A DNA stretch of 14,352 nt from Campylobacteraceae bacterium (GTDB taxonomy: Bacteria; Campylobacterota; Campylobacteria; Campylobacterales; Sulfurovaceae). The stretch's first letter is position 1. Every line of letters starts with the position of its first letter. Under the pieces are notes generated by a model. That model did no database searches, was not told where the DNA came from, and worked only from the letters and a program-made list of their open reading frames with translations. A program made the position numbers and the translations under genes. The DNA lies in the NCBI GenBank assembly GCA_026986085.1, contig JALSPE010000011.1:1-14352 (forward strand), in the 5' to 3' direction. Of this stretch, positions 1-6,884 are shown one piece after another.

Positions 1-36
1 TGTAATTATATCTCAAAAATTTGGAAAATAGTATAT

Positions 37-64
37 TTGTTTACAAAATGGTAGTTTTTATAAT
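37..64 (+). promoter_or_regulatory. Possible sigma70 promoter upstream of the scaffold gene
   Basis: A TTGTTT element (37-42) lies 16 bases before a perfect TATAAT (59-64). This fits a housekeeping promoter for the plus-strand run that starts at 126. It would give a leader of roughly 55 bases. The surrounding DNA is so AT-rich that TATAAT alone is weak evidence. A second -10-like element lies closer to the gene at 94-99. Confidence 0.4.
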
Positions 65-93
65 TATAAATCGCTATTTTTTAATATATTTTG

Positions 94-99
94 TATAAT
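94..99 (+). promoter_or_regulatory. -10-like element (TTGTATAAT context)
   Basis: TATAAT preceded by TTG (91-93) gives an extended -10-like box, about 26 bases before the start at 126. No good -35 is seen at the usual distance, which is common for Campylobacterota sigma70 promoters, where T-rich periodic upstream DNA replaces the -35. The same TTGTATAAT string occurs before hemL (3761-3769), which supports it as a real promoter element. Confidence 0.45.
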
Positions 100-125
100 T
101 AGATTATTATTTTAAAGGTAGATGG

Positions 126-596
126 ATGATGCAAAGTATTGATAGTGATTTAATAGAGCATATGTCTAACCCTAATAATTATGGGCGAATAGATGAGCCT
201 GATACTATTGGAGTTGGAGAGAACCCAGAAAATGGAGAGAAAGTTATTATATACTTAAAGGTTGATGAGAGTGGTGGAAAATTTATTATAGAAGATATTA
301 AATTTGAAGCAATTGCTTGTATGACAACTGTTGTAGCAGGTTCTATTATTACTTCTGAAGCTAAAGAGATAGATTTAGATATGGCAGAGGAGTTAGTGGC
401 TGTAACGCTGGGTATGTTAGAGAGTGTTCCTCCTGAACAGGCGGCTTGTTCAGAGCTTGTTGCAGTTGCATTAAAGGCTGCTGTAGATGGGTATAGAGGT
501 AGTATTAAAAGTGGTAAAAAAGAGACATTTATATATAAAATTGAGCAGAGTTGTTCACCAGAACTTGAGCATAATATGAAAAAAGAGGAGATATAG
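126..596 (+). CDS. IscU/NifU-type Fe-S cluster scaffold homologue lacking the first ligand cysteine
   Basis: This 156-residue protein has the IscU/NifU N-terminal fold: a HMSNPNNYG stretch (12-20, the usual H-Y-x-N-P-x-N-x-G start), a central FEAIAC segment with C65, and a QAACSELVAVALKAAV segment with C108. In canonical scaffolds three cysteines and an aspartate hold the nascent [2Fe-2S] cluster. The first cysteine and its aspartate (normally PxCGD) are replaced here by P-E-N-G-E (34-38), so N36 and E38 stand at ligand positions. An extra cysteine, C143, lies in the C-terminal tail. It may be a divergent scaffold, a carrier or a non-catalytic paralogue. ATGs at 126 and 129 are both possible, with an AAAGG site at about 115-119; 126 is used here. 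The stop directly abuts the next start. The fold call is firm and the function is not. Confidence 0.85.
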   Translation: MMQSIDSDLIEHMSNPNNYGRIDEPDTIGVGENPENGEKVIIYLKVDESGGKFIIEDIKFEAIACMTTVVAGSIITSEAKEIDLDMAEELVAVTLGMLESVPPEQAACSELVAVALKAAVDGYRGSIKSGKKETFIYKIEQSCSPELEHNMKKEEI

Positions 597-1430
597 ATGA
601 GAGATTTATTAGATAAAACACATGAGTTGTGGCTAGTTACTTTGATGGCATCTTTTATGAGTGAAAATTGTAACTCAAAAAGAGTATTAAATGATTTTAG
701 CGATATTATCTTTAGACACTTTACTTGGATAGAGAGAGCTTTGGTAGAGGAAAAAATAGAGTATGACTACAATAGAGATAATATTCCAATAAAGGTAGAT
801 AATACAAAAGTAATTTTTAATAATATTGTAGAGAGAATTAATACTTTGGAATTGATGCTTGCTAGCTTAAATAGAGAGGATTTAAAATTTAGAGTGCAAA
901 AAGATTTAGATTATATAAAATATGTTGTATCCAAGCTAGAGGACGAAGAGGTGAGGGCATTTAATACCAATAGGGTATATAAAGATATAGAGTTGTCAAA
1001 AGAGGCGACAGATGCATTTACTCTATTTCTATTTGAAGAGAGTTACAAAGAGTATGAGTTGATTATGATATATAATTACCTTAAAGCACACAGTGGGGAT
1101 GATTATTTAAATAAGATTTTTCAAATTTTGGTAGATGAGAGCTTTTTTCACTTAAAGAGTTTTGGGCAGATGATGGCAGATATGGGAATATTGGGTATGC
1201 CAAGAGTTATACATAAATCTTTGTATCAGGTTGAAGATGTTGTGCAGTTTTTAAAAGATGGAATAGATGAAGAGTTAGCAGCTAAAGAGCAGTGTCTAGA
1301 GTTGTCTGAAGCAGTTGGAAGAGATAGTGAAGAGTTGGCTAAATTTTTTGATTTTATTAATTTTCAAGAGAATTATCATATCTCTTTAATGAAAGATGCA
1401 CTAAAGCATTATGAAGAGAAGGGGAAATAA
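597..1430 (+). CDS. Helical ferritin-like protein of unknown function
   Basis: This 277-residue soluble protein is almost wholly helical, with no signal peptide or membrane segment. I do not recognise a named family. The C-terminal half reads like a four-helix metal-binding bundle: a Glu-rich helix (147-162, FEESYKEYELIM), a helix with E181 and H185 (DESFFH), a third with E225, E226 and E231, and a fourth carrying a clean ExxH (E258-H261, QENYH). The spacing of E181 and H185 is ExxxH rather than ExxH, so a di-iron site is possible but not established. The N-terminal half also carries H41 and E46 in a similar helix. The start follows the scaffold stop without a gap and has a strong AAAGAGGAG site at 583-591, so the two are probably cotranslated. 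An iron-related role is inferred from that neighbour. The stop overlaps the psd start by one base. Confidence 0.7.
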   Translation: MRDLLDKTHELWLVTLMASFMSENCNSKRVLNDFSDIIFRHFTWIERALVEEKIEYDYNRDNIPIKVDNTKVIFNNIVERINTLELMLASLNREDLKFRVQKDLDYIKYVVSKLEDEEVRAFNTNRVYKDIELSKEATDAFTLFLFEESYKEYELIMIYNYLKAHSGDDYLNKIFQILVDESFFHLKSFGQMMADMGILGMPRVIHKSLYQVEDVVQFLKDGIDEELAAKEQCLELSEAVGRDSEELAKFFDFINFQENYHISLMKDALKHYEEKGK

Positions 1431-2251
1431 TGGCTATTAACTTTACATCTGCACTGTCTAGAGCTTTTGGAGTGTTTGCGTCAAAAGAGTTTAATAGTAG
1501 TTTGCAACATATTATAAATAGAAGTTATGTTAAGCTTATGGGGCTTGATATGAGTAATTTTGCTCCAGTAGATAGCTATAAGAGCTTAAAAGATCTATTT
1601 ATTAGAGAGTTAAAGGTTACACCTGTGGTTGATGCTTCTATTACATCTGTTGTATCTCCTTGTGATGCCAAAATTGTAGATTTTGGTAAGATAAAAGATG
1701 GTAAAGCTCATCAGATAAAAGGTATGAGCTATGATACAAATAGTTTAATAGGAGCGCAAGAGAGTAGCAGATTTTTAGAGGGTGGAGATTATGTGAATTT
1801 TTATCTTTCTCCAAAAGATTACCATAGATATCATATGCCATTTGATGTTAAAGTTTTAAGCACTCTTTATATACCAGGTAAGCTATATCCTGTAAATATG
1901 CCTCTACTTAAAAATAAAAAAAATCTATATTTAGAGAATGAGAGAGTTGTTGTTGAGGTGCTAGATAGATTTAACCATAGACACTTTATTGTATTGGTAG
2001 GGGCTTTAAATGTTGGTAAAATGGTAGTTGTATTTGAGCCAAATATTAAAACAAATGCTTGTAGTAACAAGGTAGTAAGGTATAGTTATAATGAGCCAAT
2101 AGAGCTTAAAAAAGGTGAGTTGTTTGGTTGGTTTGAGATGGGTTCTACAATAGTTATATTAAGTGAAAAAGATGCGATAGAGTGGAGTGTAGAGTTAAAT
2201 CAAAAGGTTTCATTTGGTGATATATTAGGAGAGTTAAAAGATGAATATTAA
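1430..2251 (+). CDS. psd: Phosphatidylserine decarboxylase proenzyme
   Basis: Converts phosphatidylserine to phosphatidylethanolamine at the cytoplasmic membrane. The 273-residue proenzyme carries the family hallmarks in order: D79 in SPCDA (catalytic triad aspartate), the DYHRYHMP block (130-137) with H132 and H135, and the self-cleavage motif M-G-S-T at 237-240. In this family cleavage before the serine (S239) leaves a large beta chain and a short alpha chain of about 35 residues, whose new N-terminus is the pyruvoyl prosthetic group. The length matches the shorter bacterial Psd type. The ATG overlaps the previous stop (TAATG, 1428-1432) and the 3' end overlaps the next gene by 11 bases, showing tight packing and likely translational coupling. 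No key residue appears to be missing. Confidence 0.95.
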   Translation: MAINFTSALSRAFGVFASKEFNSSLQHIINRSYVKLMGLDMSNFAPVDSYKSLKDLFIRELKVTPVVDASITSVVSPCDAKIVDFGKIKDGKAHQIKGMSYDTNSLIGAQESSRFLEGGDYVNFYLSPKDYHRYHMPFDVKVLSTLYIPGKLYPVNMPLLKNKKNLYLENERVVVEVLDRFNHRHFIVLVGALNVGKMVVVFEPNIKTNACSNKVVRYSYNEPIELKKGELFGWFEMGSTIVILSEKDAIEWSVELNQKVSFGDILGELKDEY

Positions 2252-3146
2252 AGAGATAGATGAATTCTCTCGATATAGAACAAAAGCTAGAGCATATTTT
2301 TGTTATATGCTTAGTCGCTCATTGCCAAATCGTGTTCCAGGTATTACGCTTAAAGATTTAAAAGTTGGGCTTAGAGCTATTAATAATACAATAAAAAATG
2401 TAGATGCAATGTATATTTTGGATGCAGAGGGTAGGCAGGTAATTAATACAATAAGTTTAGATAAAAGATACTCAAGAAAAGGACAGGGCGAAAATAGATC
2501 TAAAAGAGCCTATTTTTATAAAGTTTTGAAAGAGAAAAGATGTGTATTAACAGACCCCTACCCATCTATTAAGAGCAATAACTTAATAGTCACTATTGCT
2601 TATCCTATTTTTAATGATAAAGATGAGTTGTTGTATATTGTTTGCATTGATATAGCTTTAGAGAAGTTATTAGCTATGATTAATGTATCATCAATAGATT
2701 CAATTAGTGGTAAATTTATGAAGTATATATATGCAACATTTACTTTTGCACTCTTTTTTGTTGCAATGTTACTGTTTGTTAAGGGGGTCTATAACTTTTT
2801 TGAATTGGGAGTAAAGTTTTATGATATAGATATTAAAAATGTATTTGAATCTACTATTTTATTAACACTCTCTTTAGCAATTTTTGATTTGGTAAAAGCG
2901 ATGTTTGAAGAGGAAGTTTTAGGAGAGCATCATAAGAATAGTGGAGATGATATACATAAAACCATGGTTAGATTTTTGGGCTCTATTATTATTGCTTTGG
3001 CAATAGAGGCTCTTATGCTTGTATTTAAATTTGCTTTAACAGATTCTAGTAAATTACTATATGCTGTATATTTAATATTGGCAATTACTGCTTTGTTGAT
3101 TGGATTGTCTATATATTTAAGGTCTTTAGATGGCAAAAAGAGGTAG
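2241..3146 (+). CDS. PDC/Cache-like sensor domain membrane protein, four predicted membrane segments
   Basis: This 301-residue protein has an N-terminal sensor-like domain (about 40-145) with the PDC/Cache pattern: NVDAMYILDAEG (53-64), R89-A-Y-F (89-92), then TDPYPS (104-109), followed by TIAYPIF (118-124) and a closing strand. Four hydrophobic segments follow at about 161-183, 201-221, 244-264 and 271-293. Unusually, no membrane helix precedes the sensor domain, so the simplest topology puts both ends and the PDC-like domain in the cytoplasm, whereas most PDC domains are periplasmic. No kinase, GGDEF or methyl-accepting output domain is present. The start overlaps the psd end by 11 bases, and the HAD gene begins 3 bases after the stop. 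Ligand and role are unknown; a link to lipid or membrane state is only suggested by the psd neighbour. Confidence 0.75.
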   Translation: MNIKEIDEFSRYRTKARAYFCYMLSRSLPNRVPGITLKDLKVGLRAINNTIKNVDAMYILDAEGRQVINTISLDKRYSRKGQGENRSKRAYFYKVLKEKRCVLTDPYPSIKSNNLIVTIAYPIFNDKDELLYIVCIDIALEKLLAMINVSSIDSISGKFMKYIYATFTFALFFVAMLLFVKGVYNFFELGVKFYDIDIKNVFESTILLTLSLAIFDLVKAMFEEEVLGEHHKNSGDDIHKTMVRFLGSIIIALAIEALMLVFKFALTDSSKLLYAVYLILAITALLIGLSIYLRSLDGKKR

Positions 3147-3149
3147 ATT

Positions 3150-3773
3150 TTGTTAGCTATATTTGATATGGATGGAACTCTAACTCAAAGCTCTACACTT
3201 TTGGCAAACTCTATAAATTATGTTAGAGGAAAATTGGGGTTAGAGCCTTTAGATAAAGATTATATTATTGAGCAGATAAATCATCCAGATAGCAATATGC
3301 CTATGGTTTTTTACAATCTTGAAGAGATTGAGCCAATTCATGAAGAGTGGTTTAGCCAATATTACAGTAGAAATCATACACTAGAGCAAGAGGCATTTTG
3401 TGGTGTAGAAGAGATGTTAAAGAGGTTAAAATCTTTGGGTATTAAGTTGGCAATTGCTACAAATGCATATAGAGCATCTGCATTGGAGACTCTAACTCAT
3501 TTGGGGATAATTGACTATTTTGATGAGATAATAGGATTTGATGATGTAAAGAAAGGTAAGCCATCGCCTCAAATGCTCTTGGAGCTTTTAGATAGGTTTG
3601 ATTTACCAAATAGCAGGGCAATTTTTATAGGCGATAGCCAAAGAGATGAGTTAGCAGCTAAGAGTGCAGGTGTTGAATTTATAAAAGTTGCATTTAGTGG
3701 CAATAGTGAGAGTGATTTAAGAGATATTGATACAATTGGGAGGAAAATAGAAGAGTATTTTTGTATAATATAG
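3150..3773 (+). CDS. HAD-family phosphatase, phosphoglycolate phosphatase-like
   Basis: A 207-residue cytoplasmic hydrolase of the haloacid dehalogenase superfamily. All four motifs are seen: the nucleophile motif D6-M-D8-G-T, motif II in ATNAYRAS (T104), the motif III lysine in KKGKPSP (K137), and motif IV GDSQRDE with D162 and D166. An inserted helical cap lies between motifs I and II (about 15-85), typical of the Gph/beta-phosphoglucomutase type. The substrate cannot be read from sequence: phosphoglycolate, a sugar phosphate or a nucleotide are all possible. The start is TTG, chosen because it puts DMDGT at its usual place at the N-terminus and because an AGAGG site (3139-3143) lies in the end of the previous gene. 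The last codons contain a likely promoter for hemL. Confidence 0.88.
   Translation: MLAIFDMDGTLTQSSTLLANSINYVRGKLGLEPLDKDYIIEQINHPDSNMPMVFYNLEEIEPIHEEWFSQYYSRNHTLEQEAFCGVEEMLKRLKSLGIKLAIATNAYRASALETLTHLGIIDYFDEIIGFDDVKKGKPSPQMLLELLDRFDLPNSRAIFIGDSQRDELAAKSAGVEFIKVAFSGNSESDLRDIDTIGRKIEEYFCII
3764..3769 (+). promoter_or_regulatory. -10 box of the probable hemL promoter
   Basis: TTGTATAAT ends at 3769 inside the last codons of the HAD gene. It gives a start point near 3776 and a leader of about 27 bases before the hemL GTG. The identical nine-base string lies before the first gene (91-99). No standard -35 is evident, but a T-rich stretch (3758-3762) precedes it. Confidence 0.5.
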
Positions 3774-3802
3774 TTGGATAATTTTTTATAAAAGGATTTA
3801 TA

Positions 3803-5089
3803 GTGTTTGGAAAGAGTATTAGAGCATTTAAAGAGGCATCCGAGGTAATTCCTGGTGGAGTTGATTCTCCTGTTCGTGCATTTGGAAGTGTTGGTGGAAC
3901 ACCTCCGTTTATCGATAGAGGGGAGGGTGCTTATATTTACGATATAGATGGAGATAGATATATAGATTTTGTTCAAAGTTGGGGTCCTTTAATCTTTGGA
4001 CATTGTGATAGCGATATAGAAGAGGCAGTTATTAGCACAGCTAAAAAGGGTTTAAGTTTTGGAGCGCCGACTCTTCTTGAGACAGATTTGGCAAGAGAGA
4101 TTGTAAATTTGTTTGATACTATCGATAAGATTCGTTTTGTAAATTCTGGAACAGAAGCAGTTATGAGTGCTTTGAGACTTGCTAGAGGATATACAGGTAA
4201 GAGTGATATTATAAAGTTTGCAGGGTGTTATCATGGGCATAGCGACTCTTTGCTTGTTCAAGCTGGTAGTGGGGCTGTAACTTTTGGTAGCCCAAGTAGT
4301 CCTGGTGTGCCAGAGGATTTGACAAAACATACTCTACTTGCAACTTATAACGATTTAGATAGCGTTAAGAAGTGTTTTGAAGATAGTAGCGATATTGCAT
4401 GTATAATAATAGAACCAATAGCTGGAAATATGGGTTTAGTTCCGGCTAATGAAGAGTTTTTACAAGGTTTAAGAGAGCTTTGTGATGAGCATAATGCACT
4501 GCTTATTTTTGATGAGGTTATGAGTGGATTTAGGGCATCTTTAACAGGAGCGCAAGGTATTACAGAGGTTAAACCAGATTTGGTAACACTGGGTAAAGTA
4601 ATTGGTGGTGGTATGCCTGTTGGTGCATTTGGAGGAGGGGCAGAAATTATGGCTATGCTCTCTCCTGAGGGTCCTGTATATCAAGCTGGAACTTTAAGTG
4701 GAAACCCAGTTGCTATGGCAGCTGGACTTGCAAGTTTAAAAAAGTTAAAGCAAAACCCTACTATTTATGTAGATTTAGGTGCAAAAGCAAAGAGATTAAT
4801 GCAAGGTTTCCAAGCTGCTGCAGATGCTGAGGAGATACCATTTACTACAGAAGTTCGTGGTTCAATGTTTGGCTTTTTCTTTAATGGAAATAGAGTTAAA
4901 AATTTTGAAGATGCACAAAATAGTGATACAGAAGCTTTTGCTAAGTTTCATCAAGGAATGTTAAGTAGAGGTATATATTTGGCTTGTTCTGCTTATGAGA
5001 CAGGGTTTATAAGCAGTGTTATGGATGATGATATGATAGAGAAGACAATTATTGCTGCGTATGAAGTGATGAGAGAGTTGAGAGATTAA
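3803..5089 (+). CDS. hemL: Glutamate-1-semialdehyde 2,1-aminomutase
   Basis: A PLP-dependent enzyme that turns glutamate-1-semialdehyde into 5-aminolevulinate, the last step of the C5 route to haem and other tetrapyrroles. The 428-residue length matches the family. Landmarks are the N-terminal IPGGVDSPVRAFG block (16-28), NSGTEAVMSALRLAR (114-128), the GCYHGHSD motif (141-148), FDEVMSGFR (236-244) with the cofactor-contacting aspartate, and the Schiff-base lysine K265 in TLGKVIGGGMPVGAFGG. The start is GTG with an AAAGGA site (3791-3796) six bases upstream. Moving downstream to another start would cut into the conserved N-terminus. It leads a second plus-strand run, with atpZ two bases after its stop. 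The frame is intact and no unusual residue changes are seen. Confidence 0.97.
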   Translation: MFGKSIRAFKEASEVIPGGVDSPVRAFGSVGGTPPFIDRGEGAYIYDIDGDRYIDFVQSWGPLIFGHCDSDIEEAVISTAKKGLSFGAPTLLETDLAREIVNLFDTIDKIRFVNSGTEAVMSALRLARGYTGKSDIIKFAGCYHGHSDSLLVQAGSGAVTFGSPSSPGVPEDLTKHTLLATYNDLDSVKKCFEDSSDIACIIIEPIAGNMGLVPANEEFLQGLRELCDEHNALLIFDEVMSGFRASLTGAQGITEVKPDLVTLGKVIGGGMPVGAFGGGAEIMAMLSPEGPVYQAGTLSGNPVAMAAGLASLKKLKQNPTIYVDLGAKAKRLMQGFQAAADAEEIPFTTEVRGSMFGFFFNGNRVKNFEDAQNSDTEAFAKFHQGMLSRGIYLACSAYETGFISSVMDDDMIEKTIIAAYEVMRELRD

Positions 5090-5091
5090 GT

Positions 5092-5400
5092 ATGGATGAG
5101 AATAGACCAAAACTTCAAGATGATGATCCAAAATTTAAAAAAGTTGTAGAAGCAGCTGATGATTTAAGCCTTGGTCTATCAATGGTTGTTGCTGTTTTGC
5201 TAGGTGTTGGTTTTGGTTATCTTCTTCGTAAATGGTTTAGTGATGATTGGCTATTTTGGTTTGGGGTGTTTATTGGTATAAGTGCTGCTATTTTAAATGT
5301 TTATAAAGTATATAAAAAGCAAAAAAGAGAGTTGGATAAATTAGCAAAAGACCCCAAATATGCCAGATACAGGTATGATGAGAGTGATGAGGATGATTAG
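5092..5400 (+). CDS. AtpZ/AtpI-family small membrane protein
   Basis: This 102-residue protein has a charged N-terminal tail, two membrane segments (about 27-45 and 53-73) and a charged C-terminal tail that is basic and then acidic. The glycine-rich first helix (AVLLGVGFGYLLRKWF) and the WLFWFGVFIGISAAILNVY second helix are the AtpZ/AtpI signature. Family members assist F-type ATP synthase assembly or Mg2+ handling and usually lie beside atp genes. Here no ATP synthase subunit is in view and the gene sits after hemL. The start is ATG, two bases after the hemL stop; the stop overlaps the next GTG start by one base. The family call is good but the exact role is unproven, so no symbol is given. 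Confidence 0.8.
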   Translation: MDENRPKLQDDDPKFKKVVEAADDLSLGLSMVVAVLLGVGFGYLLRKWFSDDWLFWFGVFIGISAAILNVYKVYKKQKRELDKLAKDPKYARYRYDESDEDD

Positions 5401-5936
5401 TGTTATTTGTTAGATTAATTATGCTTTTGTTATCAATACTGTTGATTGTGTCTGGATTGATATATATAAATGGAGGGCATAGTAGTTTATACTCTTTTAT
5501 TGTTGCTTATGTTACATCGTCTATTATAGTTTTAAGTTCATTTAAGAGTTATCAAATTATGGTTAATAGGCGTTTAGATATAGATAGCAATATATTGGAG
5601 TTTGATGATAGAGATAGCATCGATAAGATAGATGACCCATATGGATTATTTGATGACAGTAGTGAGGAGACAGATAGTAATATATCTCTAAAAGAGGCAA
5701 TTAAAGAGGAGAAAAAGATATTAAAAAAGAGTAGAAGAGGGTTAAAAAGGGGCTTAAAAGATAGTGCTTTTGCTTTTAACCCTTTGCGTTTAGTTGCGTA
5801 TGGAATCTTTGTATTAGGTTTTTTTTGGCTACTTAATAGTAATAGTTTATCTATAATTTACTATTTAATTGCAATAGCTATTCCAAATATAGTAATTGTA
5901 ATATATCTATTAAATTTTCAAAGAGATGGATTATAG
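5400..5936 (+). CDS. Unrecognised membrane protein with four predicted segments and a charged central loop
   Basis: This 178-residue protein is not from a family I recognise. Two hydrophobic helices occupy about 5-23 and 30-47 and two more about 129-145 and 150-171. Between them is a soluble stretch, acidic at 60-92 (many D and S) and strongly basic at 103-120 (KKSRRGLKRGLK). By the positive-inside rule that loop should be cytoplasmic. The start is GTG, overlapping the last base of the atpZ stop and preceded by an AGGA site at about 5389-5392. The stop directly abuts the next ATG. The overlap with the AtpZ-like gene suggests a common membrane role, which is inference only. Confidence 0.7.
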   Translation: MLFVRLIMLLLSILLIVSGLIYINGGHSSLYSFIVAYVTSSIIVLSSFKSYQIMVNRRLDIDSNILEFDDRDSIDKIDDPYGLFDDSSEETDSNISLKEAIKEEKKILKKSRRGLKRGLKDSAFAFNPLRLVAYGIFVLGFFWLLNSNSLSIIYYLIAIAIPNIVIVIYLLNFQRDGL

Positions 5937-6392
5937 ATGAAAAAGATTAAGCCTGGATATAAAATATTAGCACTATTGGCACTTATATATTTTATCTATT
6001 TTATATATAGCAAAAACGAGAGTGCCAAATTGGTATATAAAAATAGGATAGATAGTATTTTAACAGATATCAGAAGAGAAGATTATTTCTCTCTTCAAGA
6101 TAAATTAACAAAAGATTTGGCTAACTCTATTGGCATTGAAAATATTAAAGAGTTTATGAGAGATTTAAATATTACAAAATCGACTAAATTTAAATTGGAA
6201 GATATTGATGATAGTAACAAAACGATTATAAAGGTATCTGGTATTTTACTTACAAAAAACAGAGAATTACCACTACTTGTAGAGTTTAGTGATAATAATA
6301 AAACGCTATATATTAAAAAGGCAAAAATAGGAGTAAAAGAGTTAAAAGTTATAAATTACTCTTTTCCTATTAGTGCTAGTAGTAGTTTGTAA
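5937..6392 (+). CDS. Unrecognised membrane-anchored protein with a soluble alpha/beta domain
   Basis: The 151-residue product starts with a basic end (MKKIKPGYK) and one hydrophobic helix at about 9-24, probably an uncleaved anchor or signal, followed by a periplasmic domain of roughly 125 residues. That domain begins with a helix containing SILTDIRREDYFSL and continues as alternating strands, including SGILLTKNRELPLLVEFSD and TLYIKKAKIG. This layout resembles an NTF2/SnoaL-like fold, but I cannot support a family name. No cysteines, haem motif or catalytic motif are visible. It begins directly after the upstream stop, so it belongs to the same transcript as hemL and the AtpZ-like gene. Confidence 0.65.
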   Translation: MKKIKPGYKILALLALIYFIYFIYSKNESAKLVYKNRIDSILTDIRREDYFSLQDKLTKDLANSIGIENIKEFMRDLNITKSTKFKLEDIDDSNKTIIKVSGILLTKNRELPLLVEFSDNNKTLYIKKAKIGVKELKVINYSFPISASSSL

Positions 6393-6437
6393 GTTAAGTT
6401 ATTTTAAATTAAGCATATTTCAAAAGGCTATTAGATA

Positions 6438-6884
6438 GTGAGTGATAAAAGTATAAAAATAGTCGTAGCTGTAGGAATTTTATTAGTAATATTATATGGT
6501 ATAAAAAATAGTTACAAAGAAAATATTTATAAAATAAAGAGAGCTTCTAATAAAAAATTGGAGCATAATCGAACATTTGTAGATGTTTACAGTTATGTTT
6601 TATATGTCATAAATAGTGGTTCAAACACTCTCCATCTAAAAGGTGGTGAGATGGAAGGTGGTTATGTATCTAAAGATATTGCTCCAAAAGTTGCATGTTT
6701 TGTGGCAAAAGAGTTACAAAAGAGCAGTTGTCCAATTGAGCCAAGTAAAGATGCGCAAATGTATTTTACAAGTAGTTGTGGAGGATGTCATCAAAGTGAT
6801 GGCACAGGAATTAAAGGAACATATCCAGACTTGACAAAACCACTGCATTTTATTGTTTCACAAACTGATATTCTGGAACTTTAA
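6438..6884 (+). CDS. Short membrane-anchored c-type cytochrome
   Basis: The 148-residue protein has an N-terminal anchor (about 7-22), a spacer, and one haem-binding CxxCH motif, C114-G-G-C117-H118, followed by DGTGIKGTYPDL, the usual class I cytochrome c context. Haem would be attached in the periplasm. Only 30 residues follow the motif, ending LHFIVSQTDILEL, and no methionine is present in that tail, so the usual distal ligand is missing. C87 and C98 could form a disulfide. The start is GTG with an AAAAGG site (6422-6427) ten bases upstream. Nearby alternative frames past the stop do not restore a cytochrome ending. It could be a true short electron carrier, a haem-ligation variant or a protein with a decayed C-terminus. 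Confidence 0.8.
   Translation: MSDKSIKIVVAVGILLVILYGIKNSYKENIYKIKRASNKKLEHNRTFVDVYSYVLYVINSGSNTLHLKGGEMEGGYVSKDIAPKVACFVAKELQKSSCPIEPSKDAQMYFTSSCGGCHQSDGTGIKGTYPDLTKPLHFIVSQTDILEL

Noticed and set aside
39..46. GTTTACAA strings as DnaA boxes or an origin
   Set aside because: They do not match the usual DnaA box sequence and there is no cluster of boxes or dnaA/dnaN context.
3569..3976. 135-codon minus-strand ORF
   Set aside because: It overlaps the HAD gene end and the hemL start on the opposite strand. Both of those are firmly identified, and the ORF shows only low-complexity Ser/Ile/Asn sequence.
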